Shown piece by piece: positions 17,881 to 26,623 of a stretch of 64,000 nt of DNA. Origin of the DNA: Planctomycetota bacterium (GTDB lineage: Bacteria > Planctomycetota > UBA1135 > GCA-002686595); the NCBI GenBank assembly GCA_002683825.1, contig NYUD01000030.1, positions 112,601 to 176,600 of the forward strand, read 5' to 3'. A model generated the notes under the pieces. That model saw only the letters and a program-made list of their open reading frames with translations. It was not told the DNA's origin and did no database searches. A program made the translations under genes and the position numbers. The first letter of the stretch is position 1; each line of letters starts with the position of its first letter.

Positions 17881-19538
17881 CGGCCCTGGACGTCTCACTG
17901 TTTCTACTCTTTCTGGTCGTGGTGGCCGGGGTGTCCATCGCGGCTTCGCGCGGCGAGCGCACGCGCGCCGACTACTTCCTTGCCGGTCGCGGTCTGAGCT
18001 GGTGGCTGATCGGATTTTCTCTGATCGCGTCCAACATCTCGACGGAACATTTCGTGGGCATGACCGGCAATGCGGCTCGCTCGGGTCTCGCGGTCGCGAG
18101 CTACGAGTGGCTCGCAGCGCCGGCACTCGTGTTCGTGGCCTGGTGGCTCCTTCCGCTCTTCCTTCGTGCGGGGATCTACACGATCCCGGAGTACCTCGAA
18201 TACCGCTACGACCGCGCGACACGTTCGATCCTCGCGAGCTTGATGGTCCTCTTCTTCGTATTGACGGTGCTGGCCACCGTGCTCTATTCGGGAGCCACCT
18301 TCCTCTGCAGCGTGCTCGATCTGCCGCACATCCTCTCCGAACGCTTCGGCCTCGAAGAGGCCACCGCGGACCTCGTGGCCTTCCAGATCGGCGTCTTCGG
18401 CATCGGCATCGGGGCAGGTGTCTACACGGTGTTGGGCGGACTCAAGGCGGTCGTATGGTCGGACCTGCTCCAGGGCAGTGCGCTGCTCATCGGCGGAGCC
18501 ATGGTCACGGTGTTGGGTTTCCTGGCCCTGGGGGACGGCTCGGGACTCTCTGCCGGGTACGCGCGTTTCGTGGAGACAAACGGCGAGAAGCTGCACGTCG
18601 TACGCCCCTGGAACGACCCCGAGGTTCCCAGCTTGACACTCGTGACAGGGCTGTGGATCCCGGTGATGTTTTACTGGGGCCTGAACCAGTTCATCATGCA
18701 GCGCACGCTCGCGGCCGGCTCCCTTTCCGAGGGTCAGAAGGGGCTCTTCTTCGCGGCCGCCATCAAACTTCTCCTGCCATGGATCGTGGTCGTACCGGGC
18801 ATGCTTGCCGTGAACATCCTGGGCGAGGGGCTGGATCCTTCACAGTACGATCAGGCCTATCCCATCCTGTTGCGCGAGCTCCTTCCGGCGGGCCTCCTCG
18901 GTTTGATGATGGCCGCCATCACCGGCTCGGTGATGAGCACGTTCAATTCCGGACTCAACTCGGCGGCGACCATCGTCTCGCTCGATCTGTGGTCGATCTA
19001 CGTCGATCGCAACCTGTCGGAGGAGGGCGCCGTTCGTGTCGGACGGGTAACGACGGTCATCCTGGCGGTCGCCGCCTGCCTGTGGGCCCCGATGATCCGC
19101 TCCTTCGACGGCGTGTTCGTCTACATCCAGGAGTTCTGGGGGTTCGTTTCGGCCCCCACTTGCGCCGTGTTCTTCGCCGGCTTGCTCTTCCCGCGCGTCC
19201 CGGCGTTCTCAGCACGGGCCGCGCTGCTCGTGGGGCCCCTGCTCTACCTTGTGAGCCGCGCCCCCTCCTGGGCCTGGAGCGCCGAAGAAGCCGAGGCTCT
19301 GGGCGGTCCCGTTCGGGCGCTGCATGCCTACGCTTCGCTGCCTTTCCTCTACCACATGTTCATACTGTTCGTGGTTCTGGTCGCAGGCATGCTTCTGTGC
19401 GGCCGGCTATTTCCGTTGAGCGCCGCGCGACCGCTTCCGAATCGTCCGGCGGTCGAGCTGAAATCGATGCCCCGGCTGCGCCTCTTCGGAATCGGGATCA
19501 TCCTCTTGACCCTCGGACACTACATCCTCTTCTGGTAG
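17877..19538 (+). CDS. Sodium:solute symporter (SSS/SLC5 family)
   Basis: A 553-residue polytopic membrane protein with about 13-14 hydrophobic helices. The SSS family signatures are present early (DYFLAGRGLSWWLIGFSLIASNISTEHFVGM), in the middle (GVYTVLGGLKAVVWSDLLQG) and at the sodium-site helix (MMAAITGSVMSTFNSGLNSAATIVSLD). Length and architecture match sugar or inositol transporters of the SGLT branch. It ends the plus-strand operon that begins with the isomerase, overlapping the oxidoreductase stop by four bases, and is the natural uptake step for that pathway. Confidence 0.92.
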   Translation: MTALDVSLFLLFLVVVAGVSIAASRGERTRADYFLAGRGLSWWLIGFSLIASNISTEHFVGMTGNAARSGLAVASYEWLAAPALVFVAWWLLPLFLRAGIYTIPEYLEYRYDRATRSILASLMVLFFVLTVLATVLYSGATFLCSVLDLPHILSERFGLEEATADLVAFQIGVFGIGIGAGVYTVLGGLKAVVWSDLLQGSALLIGGAMVTVLGFLALGDGSGLSAGYARFVETNGEKLHVVRPWNDPEVPSLTLVTGLWIPVMFYWGLNQFIMQRTLAAGSLSEGQKGLFFAAAIKLLLPWIVVVPGMLAVNILGEGLDPSQYDQAYPILLRELLPAGLLGLMMAAITGSVMSTFNSGLNSAATIVSLDLWSIYVDRNLSEEGAVRVGRVTTVILAVAACLWAPMIRSFDGVFVYIQEFWGFVSAPTCAVFFAGLLFPRVPAFSARAALLVGPLLYLVSRAPSWAWSAEEAEALGGPVRALHAYASLPFLYHMFILFVVLVAGMLLCGRLFPLSAARPLPNRPAVELKSMPRLRLFGIGIILLTLGHYILFW

Positions 19539-19557
19539 CAGGTTCCAAGGATGGGCT

Positions 19558-21222
19558 TTACTCCCTCTCCAGGTGCTCGTAGGGAGCAAAGGTAGCCAGG
19601 CGGAGATCATCCACGAAGCCGCCGACCGTGAAGTGGTACAGGCTTTGAAAGCGCTCGTCTTTCAGACCCAGAACCTCATGGAAGGCATCGTCAAAGTAGC
19701 AACCGATCCCCGTGGCGCGCACCCCCGCGGCCTCCGCTTCCAGGTAGAGCACCTGACCCAGCACACCTGCTTCCCAGAACAGTCGGCGATACCAGAAGGC
19801 GCCCGCCAGGATCGGATCACGAAACTCGGCGAGCATCCCGAGACTGAAGGCCCCGTCCGCGGCGATGTCCTGATGGCAACTCACGTTGCCCGCCGTCCGG
19901 CGGTGATCGGCCTCGCGGAGGCGGAAGAGGCGCAGGTGCTCCGGGCAATCCGGGGGCCGGGTCCAGTCAGCATTTCCCTCCAGAACCGCTTCGAAGTGCT
20001 CGTGCACCTCGGCCGTCCGCTCCAGCAGGTACAGTCCCGGAGCGAGGTCCCGCACCCGGTGCACGAAGATGGCGAGGTGGATCTTGGGCTCCCACGGGAG
20101 GGTGTCCCACGGAGGCACGCCGCGGCGGGGAAGGACCGTATCGAGGATCGAGTAGAACTCTTGCTGCGAGATCGAGGTGACTCCATCGAGCGACACCGCG
20201 CTGCGTCGTTGGCGAATGATCGTTGTCGCATGCGTCTCGCACTGCGACCGAAGTGCAGGGAAGCTGGATCGTGCAACGGAGCCACCCCGCGAAGGAGGCT
20301 TACAGGCTGCCTCGGCGACGTCGTCGATCACGGACCAATTCACGTGAGATGGACTCAACGCGTTGGCCCTTCCGGCCCACGAGCCCCCGGAAAGAAGCTC
20401 GATCACCTTCCCTGCGGCTCGCTCTAACTCCTCCGACGCTCCCTGTGCCGACGGCTCCCCGGGCGGAGCGACGAGCAAGGCGACGTCTGGATGCTCGCGG
20501 TCCAGAGCATCGACTCGCGCGAAATCTTGATCGCGATCGAGTCCAAGCATCTTTGTGACGAGCCCGTCTCCGAGCCCATCCAGGAGCCGCGCCGACCAGC
20601 CCAGGGCGGCCGCGGCGTAGCGCAGGGTCGCGATCACATGACCGGTGTCGTGCTGGCAGTATCGAAAGGCCCGCTCTCCGTACTTCCAGGCTTCGCGCCA
20701 GTGGATCGAGGAAATCCCGACAATGAAAGCCCCGGCGGGCAGCTGTCTCGCCAGTGCCCGCGCCGGCCCGCCGTCCAGTTTGCAGCGCTGCTCCAGGCAG
20801 TGGTCACGGCTGACATAGTGGTAGAGCCCTGCCGACAGTCCGGCGGTTTCCCCCAGCACCACGTATCCCTCGGTGGGGTGAAGGTTGCCGCTGGAGGGAT
20901 CGCTCCGCAACGCCCATCGAGTTCCGCCGAATTCCTTCCAGGCGGTGAGCCCCAGGGCAAGCTCGAAGAACGCCGCCAGCGAATCCATCCCGAGCTCGAA
21001 GGGAGTGACGGCTCCCTCGACATAGAGATCACAGTAGCGGGTCCGCACATCGTCCGCGGTCAAGGCCAGCTCGAACCTCGGGGCCCCGTCGTAGGTCCGG
21101 AAGGGATCGGGTTGGTTGGCCCAGTCCAGTCCTCCAGGGCCCCTCGCGTAGCGCCAGGCATGGTGCTTGGTGCGTTCGTGGTAGGCGAACACGCGGGCCG
21201 AGGGGTCCGTCCTGGCGTTCAT
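19558..21222 (-). CDS. SagB/ThcOx-like double nitroreductase-domain protein
   Basis: The 554-residue protein contains two FMN-dependent nitroreductase-like domains. The first carries the SagB-type block SDPSSGNLHPTEGYVV (about residues 111-126) and CQHDTGHVIATLRYAAAALGW; the second has READHRRTAGNVSCHQDIAADGAFSLGM and YLEAEAAGVRATGIGCYFDD. SagB/ThcOx enzymes oxidise azolines in peptide natural products, but no YcaO or precursor peptide is nearby, so this may be one of the stand-alone relatives of unknown substrate. Its start overlaps the pterin dehydratase stop (ATGA), suggesting co-expression. Confidence 0.82.
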   Translation of the reverse strand: MNARTDPSARVFAYHERTKHHAWRYARGPGGLDWANQPDPFRTYDGAPRFELALTADDVRTRYCDLYVEGAVTPFELGMDSLAAFFELALGLTAWKEFGGTRWALRSDPSSGNLHPTEGYVVLGETAGLSAGLYHYVSRDHCLEQRCKLDGGPARALARQLPAGAFIVGISSIHWREAWKYGERAFRYCQHDTGHVIATLRYAAAALGWSARLLDGLGDGLVTKMLGLDRDQDFARVDALDREHPDVALLVAPPGEPSAQGASEELERAAGKVIELLSGGSWAGRANALSPSHVNWSVIDDVAEAACKPPSRGGSVARSSFPALRSQCETHATTIIRQRRSAVSLDGVTSISQQEFYSILDTVLPRRGVPPWDTLPWEPKIHLAIFVHRVRDLAPGLYLLERTAEVHEHFEAVLEGNADWTRPPDCPEHLRLFRLREADHRRTAGNVSCHQDIAADGAFSLGMLAEFRDPILAGAFWYRRLFWEAGVLGQVLYLEAEAAGVRATGIGCYFDDAFHEVLGLKDERFQSLYHFTVGGFVDDLRLATFAPYEHLERE

Positions 21223-21563
21223 TTCCCCGAGTCGGATTGCAGGCGCGTGTCGGACCTGGCTGCGAAAACGAAATCACTTTCGGTCAGGCCGTCGATCTTG
21301 TGGGTCCAGATCTCGATCCGCACCTTGCCCCAGGCGAGGTAGATATCCGGATGGTGACCCTGTTCCTCGGCCATTTCACCGACCCGGTTCACAAAGGCCA
21401 GGGCGTCGCCGAAGTTCTTGAACTCGAAATCCCTCACCAGGTGGTGTTCGTCGATGACCCTCCAGCCTTCTCCGAGTTGACGGTGCAGCGCTTCGAGCGG
21501 ACCGCCTCTGAGCCGGGGCACGCCGCCGCGGCAGGGGATGCACTGCTTGTCAGCCAGCTCCAT
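21219..21563 (-). CDS. Pterin-4a-carbinolamine dehydratase
   Basis: The 114-residue protein fits the usual family length of about 100-115. The active-site motif EEQGHHPDIYLAWGKVRIEIWTH is clear, and IDGLTESDF is the conserved C-terminal helix. These enzymes dehydrate 4a-hydroxytetrahydropterin, recycling the cofactor of aromatic amino acid hydroxylases; bacterial copies also occur with molybdopterin or other roles. No hydroxylase is nearby. The ATG at 21563 is chosen over longer in-frame openings because it matches the family N-terminus. It overlaps the SagB-like gene by four bases. Confidence 0.9.
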   Translation of the reverse strand: MELADKQCIPCRGGVPRLRGGPLEALHRQLGEGWRVIDEHHLVRDFEFKNFGDALAFVNRVGEMAEEQGHHPDIYLAWGKVRIEIWTHKIDGLTESDFVFAARSDTRLQSDSGK

Positions 21564-21803
21564 ATCCACGGAGTGTACGAAGTCCCTCGGGGTATCCCCC
21601 CCCTCTTGAGGCCGCTCCCACCGGAGCCGTGAGCACCTGTGTGGAGATTCTGTGCGTATTCTTCGCCTTTGTCCCCCGTCAGGGCCGCCCCTGAACTTAC
21701 GCACCCCACGGCCCTTTGTGGGGCCGGTTCGTTTTCCATGTAGCCGATCGATTCAACCCGTATCATCGCGGTCGAGTCTTTGCCCCCGCGCGGAGTTTGT
21801 TAC
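21564..21803. promoter_or_regulatory. Divergent intergenic region
   Basis: About 240 bp between the leftward dehydratase/SagB pair and the rightward FAD oxidoreductase. It must hold both promoters. No coding sequence, repeat or clear operator was recognised. Confidence 0.3.
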
Positions 21804-23114
21804 ATGAGTGAAGTCGCCATCATCGGCGGTGGTGTGATCGGCTGTGCGGTCGCCTGGGAGCTCGCCCGGCGCGGCGCGCGGCCCGTGGTGATCGACCGCC
21901 TGGGCGACGTCGGGCACGGCTCGACCTCGGCCTCCTGCGGGATCGTGCGGCGTTTCTACTCGACGCCCACGATGACCGCGATGGCGGAAGAGGGGGCGCG
22001 CATCTGGGCGGACTGGGGCAACCACCTCGGTCTGGGAGGCCCGGGGAAAGAGCCCATGCTGGCGCGCTTCGAGCGACCGGGCATGCTCTTCATCCCACCG
22101 GCGGTCGACGAACGGATCGAGGGCATCGTCGAGCACATGCGGGCCATCGGGGTACGGGTCGAGCTGCTCGGGGCCGACGAAATAGCCGCGCGCTTTCCCT
22201 TCCTGGACACGAGCTCCCACTGGCCGATCCGCCAGCCGGACGACGAGGATTTCTTCGAAGAGACAGAGCGGCGCATCTGCGGAGCCGTCTTCGAGCCGGA
22301 CGCCGGGTACGTGGTCTCCCCCATGCTGGCCACGCAAAATCTGCGGGAGGTCGGCGAACGGGACGGGGTTCGGTTTCTCCTGGGGCACGCGGTCGAGGAA
22401 GTGCGACGGCATGAAAAAGGCAGGCGCTTCGAACTGGTGTTTTCCGATGGGTCGCGTCGGTCGTTCGACGTGTTACTCAACGCCAGCGGGCCCCACTCGT
22501 CGGTCTTCAACCGCAAGGTCGGTTGTGAGTTGCCCATCGAAACGCGCGCCCTTAGACGGGAGGTCTGCGCAGTGGAAACCCCCACCGGCTCCGACGGCCG
22601 GCCGCTTGGCGTACCGGTGGTCGGAGACCTCGACTCGGGCATCTACCTTCGTCCCGAGGGAGGCGGCCGGGACCTGGTCGTCGGCTCGCTCGATCCCGAG
22701 TGCGACACGATGGAATGGATCGACGATCCCGACGACTGGCAGATGGGTGTGTCGGAGAAGATTTTCGAACGCCAGATTCTCCGCTTGATGAAGCGCATGC
22801 CGACCGTCGAAAAGGGTCGTTTGCGCGGCATCGCCGGACTCTATGACGTGACGCCGCTCGACTGGAATCCGGTCCTGGACCGCACTCAAGTCCCGGGCTA
22901 CTACGTCGCCATCGGAACGAGCGGCTCGTCCTTCAAGACCGCCCCCGTGGTGGGAGCCCTGGTGGCCCAGTTGATCGAAGCCTGCGAGGGAGGCCGCAAC
23001 CACGATGCCGATCCGGTGCGCGCGACGCTTCCACGGACGAACTTCGAGGTCGACCTCTCCTTCTTCTCACGCCTGCGAGGGGCTCACACCTCCTCCGGCA
23101 CGGTCCTGGGGTAG
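21804..23114 (+). CDS. FAD-dependent amine/amino acid oxidoreductase (DAO family)
   Basis: The 436-residue protein starts with a dinucleotide-binding motif (VAIIGGGVIGCAVAWELARRG) and the GSTSASCGIVRRFYS loop typical of DAO-type flavoproteins such as sarcosine oxidase, glycine oxidase and dimethylglycine dehydrogenase. The C-terminal FAD-contact block (GLYDVTPLDWNPVLD... VAIGTSGSSFKTAPVVG) is intact. Substrate is probably a secondary amine or amino acid. ATG 21804 follows GGAG by about ten bases. The gene stands alone; a strong hairpin overlaps its stop codon. Confidence 0.88.
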   Translation: MSEVAIIGGGVIGCAVAWELARRGARPVVIDRLGDVGHGSTSASCGIVRRFYSTPTMTAMAEEGARIWADWGNHLGLGGPGKEPMLARFERPGMLFIPPAVDERIEGIVEHMRAIGVRVELLGADEIAARFPFLDTSSHWPIRQPDDEDFFEETERRICGAVFEPDAGYVVSPMLATQNLREVGERDGVRFLLGHAVEEVRRHEKGRRFELVFSDGSRRSFDVLLNASGPHSSVFNRKVGCELPIETRALRREVCAVETPTGSDGRPLGVPVVGDLDSGIYLRPEGGGRDLVVGSLDPECDTMEWIDDPDDWQMGVSEKIFERQILRLMKRMPTVEKGRLRGIAGLYDVTPLDWNPVLDRTQVPGYYVAIGTSGSSFKTAPVVGALVAQLIEACEGGRNHDADPVRATLPRTNFEVDLSFFSRLRGAHTSSGTVLG

Positions 23115-23123
23115 GACCGTGCC
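23097..23123 (+). terminator. Strong stem-loop over the FAD oxidoreductase stop codon
   Basis: Perfect 10-bp inverted repeat GGCACGGTCC / GGACCGTGCC with a seven-base loop; the TAG stop lies at the loop and stem junction. No run of T follows on either strand, so it may pause or protect RNA rather than terminate by itself. Confidence 0.45.
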
Positions 23124-23289
23124 GTGGCGTTCGATCTCGTCCTGGAGAAAGCGCAGATAAAGATCAGAGGAATTCCACGCCCCGGTGAGAAGCGAATCCC
23201 AAACCCTCGGAGTCGGGGAAGGCGGTGGACCCGGGCGGAGCGAACCGATCCGGACTGTTCTCCTGCGGTGGGTTCGCCGCCAGCATAGA

Positions 23290-24912
23290 ATGGAAGCCAT
23301 GACCTCCCCCTCCTGGCGAGTGGCTCAAATCCGAGCGGATGGCGAGAACGAGACCCTGGAAATTCCTCCGGAAGGGCTCCTTTTCGGCCGCAGCCAGGAG
23401 AGCGACGTCGTCCTGGACAGCGCCCATTTCCCGGGCGTTTCCAGTCGTCACGCACACCTTTTCCCCGATGGGGACGGACTCGTCCTCGAGGACCTCGGTT
23501 CCCGCAACGGAACGCTCGCCCAGGACAAGAAAATCCAGCGCTCGGAGCTCTCCCACGGTGCATATTTTCAACTCGGCCGGGGCGGGCCGCAGTTCGTCGT
23601 CTACTCCTACGATCGACTCGACGAAACCGTCGCCCTACCGCACCGGCTTGCAAGGCCCTCGCGCGAACGCTCGCTGGGTTCGCAGACGATGTTCACACTG
23701 CGCCACAGACTGGGCATCCCCCAGGGAGGCAGCGTGGCCCAGATGGTTCAGCGGCGCGGGCACCGCAACCTGCTCGTCAACATGGGAATCCTCGCCGTAT
23801 TGATCGGTGGGGTCACTTTCATCGTCCTTAAATGGCACGAGAGCGATTCGAAAGCGCTGGCGGCATTGCGGGAGGAAACCCGGGACCTGGCCACGCAACT
23901 GCAGGAGGCGCGAAGGGTCGTCGAGACCCAGAGACAGGCTGCACAGGAACAAGAATCGCGCTACGAAGAGGCGCGTCAAAACTGGGTCGCCGAACGGGAT
24001 CGCCTGCAGGAGAACCGCGACACCCTGGCCGAGAGCATCGGACGTTTGCAGCGAGAGGGCCGGACCGGGGCCGACGAGCTGAATCGATTGAAGGGCCGTC
24101 TCGAACACACCACCAAACGTCTGGATCTATTCGACCCGGTCAACCTCGAGAACGAACGGCTCGAGTTCGTCGCGGGATTCGAAAGTGTAGTCGTCCTGAT
24201 CGAGGCCAGCCTCCGCTGGAGGGAGGAAGGCGGCGAGCGGCTGCTCTACCTCGATCAAGACAGTCCCGGCATCGCCATCCCCAACCTCGAAGAGGAGGGC
24301 GAGCTGTTCGAACGAGCGGCCACGGGATCGGGATTCTGCATCTCCAGCGATGGTTGGATCATTACCAACGCGCACGTGGTCCTGAAGGAAGAAAAGGAGG
24401 ACGATACGCTCGAATTCGTCGACGACGTCATCCTTCGCTCCGAGCTGGACCTGTGGGTCACCTTTTCGGGCGAACGGAAGAGACACCCCGCGACGATTGT
24501 CGAGTGGAGGCGCGACGAACGCCAGGACCTCGCCCTGCTCAAGATCGAAAGCTTCGATAGCATCCCCTACCTGAAAGCGTTCGCTACGGAGGGCGAAAAG
24601 CCCATCCTCGGAAGCGATGTGTTTCTCATCGGCTTTCCCGGCGGCAAATCGATCCTCCAGGAAGGCGACCGCATGCTCGCCTCGACTTTTCGCGGCATCG
24701 TCAGCCGGACGGTCGACTACTACGTGCAAATCGATGCCGCAGTTCACCCCGGCGTGAGCGGCGGCCCGGTCATCGACGGGCAGGGACGGCTCGTCGGCGT
24801 GGTCACCGGAATGCAGACCCTGGACGACATGTCGAACTCGTCCGCGATCGGCTACGTCATTCCCATCCGGGAAGTCGGTTCGGTCTGGCCCCCGCGCAGC
24901 GAACGGGAGTAG
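23290..24912 (+). CDS. FHA domain - transmembrane - coiled coil - trypsin-like protease
   Basis: From the ATG at 23290 the protein has 540 residues. An FHA phosphothreonine-binding domain comes first (GRS at 33-35, SRH at 52-54, then SRNGT), followed by a single membrane helix near residues 162-183 (GILAVLIGGVTFIVL), a coiled coil rich in Glu, Arg and Gln (about 185-290), and a trypsin/HtrA-like protease domain. The catalytic triad is visible as His362 (TNAHVV), Asp413 (QDLALLKI) and Ser490 (GVSGGPV). There is no PDZ domain. FHA would face the cytoplasm and the protease the periplasm, suggesting a Ser/Thr-kinase-dependent signal or anchor. A second ATG at 23299 is also possible. Confidence 0.88.
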   Translation: MEAMTSPSWRVAQIRADGENETLEIPPEGLLFGRSQESDVVLDSAHFPGVSSRHAHLFPDGDGLVLEDLGSRNGTLAQDKKIQRSELSHGAYFQLGRGGPQFVVYSYDRLDETVALPHRLARPSRERSLGSQTMFTLRHRLGIPQGGSVAQMVQRRGHRNLLVNMGILAVLIGGVTFIVLKWHESDSKALAALREETRDLATQLQEARRVVETQRQAAQEQESRYEEARQNWVAERDRLQENRDTLAESIGRLQREGRTGADELNRLKGRLEHTTKRLDLFDPVNLENERLEFVAGFESVVVLIEASLRWREEGGERLLYLDQDSPGIAIPNLEEEGELFERAATGSGFCISSDGWIITNAHVVLKEEKEDDTLEFVDDVILRSELDLWVTFSGERKRHPATIVEWRRDERQDLALLKIESFDSIPYLKAFATEGEKPILGSDVFLIGFPGGKSILQEGDRMLASTFRGIVSRTVDYYVQIDAAVHPGVSGGPVIDGQGRLVGVVTGMQTLDDMSNSSAIGYVIPIREVGSVWPPRSERE

Positions 24913-24942
24913 GTCTCAGCGATAGGCCGGCGGATGCCGCGC

Positions 24943-25395
24943 CTAGCCCGACGTCGGCGTCGCCATTGCGGCACCGCGCCGCTGACCCACGTGCCCCTCG
25001 CCACCTGGCACCCACCGCTCCACGGCGTCGTGCAGGTCTTTCAGGCTGATGGGCTTGCACAGGAAGTCGTCCATTCCGGCCTCCAGGCAGCGCTCGCGAT
25101 CCGACTGGAGCACGTTGGCAGTACAGGCCACGATGACGACCGGGTGCTCGTGGCCGTGCTCCAGTTCGCGGATTCTGCGGGTCGCTTCGAGGCCATCCAT
25201 GCACGGCATCTGGCAATCCATCAGGATCAGGTCGTAGTCGGCGCTGCCGAAACGTTCGACCGCCTCCAGTCCATTGTCGGCCACGTCGACGTGGCAACCG
25301 AGAATGTGAAGCATCTTCACCAGGACGAGTTGGTTGAGCTGAAGGTCCTCGGCCAGGAGAATTCTCACTCCGTCTAAACGCACTTCGGACTCCAC
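24943..25395 (-). CDS. Stand-alone receiver domain response regulator
   Basis: A 150-residue protein consisting of one CheY-like receiver domain. The acidic pocket (AED, residues 15-17), the phosphoacceptor Asp60 (LILMDCQMPCMDG), Thr92 and Lys114 (CKPIS) are all present. The sequence type (ILLAEDLQLNQLV, EAGMDDFLCKPI) is that of C-terminal receivers from hybrid histidine kinases. The start is a GTG at 25395. In-frame codons upstream resemble the end of a kinase ATPase domain before an in-frame stop, so this may be the surviving tail of a hybrid kinase. No kinase is adjacent. Confidence 0.75.
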   Translation of the reverse strand: MESEVRLDGVRILLAEDLQLNQLVLVKMLHILGCHVDVADNGLEAVERFGSADYDLILMDCQMPCMDGLEATRRIRELEHGHEHPVVIVACTANVLQSDRERCLEAGMDDFLCKPISLKDLHDAVERWVPGGEGHVGQRRGAAMATPTSG

Positions 25396-25735
25396 GTTCT
25401 CGGCGGGGAAAGCGGCCTTGAGGATCCCGCCTCCATGAACCGGGGCCAGGAAGAAGCTTCGTCGGTTTTCACCCGGGGCTCATCGGTAGCTCCCAGGCCG
25501 TCCTGATGAGGTTCGGAGCGCCCACGGCCACTTTCTCGGGGATGTGTCTCACTTTTCGGAATCGAGCCCTCCGCGGGCGGCGCTTCTCGACAACGGCACG
25601 TCCTTGATGGCCGGGGGCGGGAATCGCCGGGACCCCGGGCACGGAGACTTCCAGCGCCCCCGAAGGAGCCTCCGGCTCACGGTGGTCGCGCCGGTCGACC
25701 GATGAAGAGGGGCCAGCCCGGGTTCCACCTTGCAG
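25396..25735. other. 340-bp gap between receiver domain and membrane protein
   Basis: No intact gene. The minus strand directly upstream of the receiver encodes, in frame, a segment reading GENRRSFFLAPVHGG that resembles the G-x-x-S-F end of a histidine kinase catalytic domain, closed by a TGA. It also must hold the promoter of the rightward membrane protein. Confidence 0.35.
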
Positions 25736-26572
25736 ATGCTCCACTCCCCCCTGAAACTCGCCGCCCTTCTCCTGGGTGGAGGTGCACCCTTTTTCGTCTA
25801 CGGGCTCTGGATGGATCCGGACCTGTACTGGGCCGTGGACCTGAACGGGCTCCTGTTCCTGCGCGCATCGCTCCACGGCTGCGCTTTTCTGTTCGCTTTG
25901 ACGAGCGTGGCCTGGATCGCGATTCCACGCCGGAAGGGCGGAGAGTCCGACGAACGATGGAACGCGCTGATGGATGTGGGGATGGTGCTCGGATTGGTCA
26001 CGGTCCCCGTACCCGCCATCGTCGGCTCCATCGGCCTGCTCCTCACACTCTCCGGGGAAGGGACGCCGATCACCCGCGGTCTCCTGGTCCTGCACCCGAT
26101 CGGCTACGGCCTGTGCGCCTGGCTGTGGCTCAAGTCGAAGACACCCGTCCGCTGGCGGCTTTCCAACATCGCCACGGCGTTGATTCCGATCGCCCTCATC
26201 CTGGTGGTTCAAAGTTTGGCTTGGCGAGCGGAAAAACGCTGCTATGGAGCGTTGAGGCTCTGCGCTCAAGTCCCGGCGGCCGACTGCACCCTTGCCGTTG
26301 TGGAACTCGAACGCTACCGCCCCGTGGCGTGGATGATGAATCTGGACCCGCTGCTCATGAATTACCTGCGCGAAACGGGCTATCTCACGCCGCGACGGGT
26401 TCCCGATACGATTCCGCCGAGCTCTCCCCTGTCCCGAGAGATCGCATGGGCCTGGAAGGCGCTGACGGGCGAGGACATCGAGCGGGCCGCGCGGGCGCGC
26501 TTTCGCGTCTTGATGCGCTCGAAGGGCCACGACGAACTACGCACCGCGCGGCGTTCTCCCGGATCGACCTAA
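25736..26572 (+). CDS. Hypothetical polytopic membrane protein
   Basis: A 278-residue protein not recognised as a named family. It has five to six predicted membrane helices: LAALLLGGGAPFFVYGLWM, SLHGCAFLFALTSVAWIAI, VGMVLGLVTVPVPAIVGSIGLLL, a helix around HPIGYGLCAWLWL, and IATALIPIALILVV. The last 100 residues are soluble and hold two cysteines in CYGALRLCAQ and a basic C-terminus. ATG 25736 is chosen; a TTG six bases upstream is in frame. It is followed after 51 bp by a secreted propeller protein and may be co-transcribed with it. Confidence 0.6.
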   Translation: MLHSPLKLAALLLGGGAPFFVYGLWMDPDLYWAVDLNGLLFLRASLHGCAFLFALTSVAWIAIPRRKGGESDERWNALMDVGMVLGLVTVPVPAIVGSIGLLLTLSGEGTPITRGLLVLHPIGYGLCAWLWLKSKTPVRWRLSNIATALIPIALILVVQSLAWRAEKRCYGALRLCAQVPAADCTLAVVELERYRPVAWMMNLDPLLMNYLRETGYLTPRRVPDTIPPSSPLSREIAWAWKALTGEDIERAARARFRVLMRSKGHDELRTARRSPGST

Positions 26573-26623
26573 AAAGAGCGCGGGGCGCTCGCCGTTCGTG
26601 GGCGGCAAGTCGAAACTGGGGGT

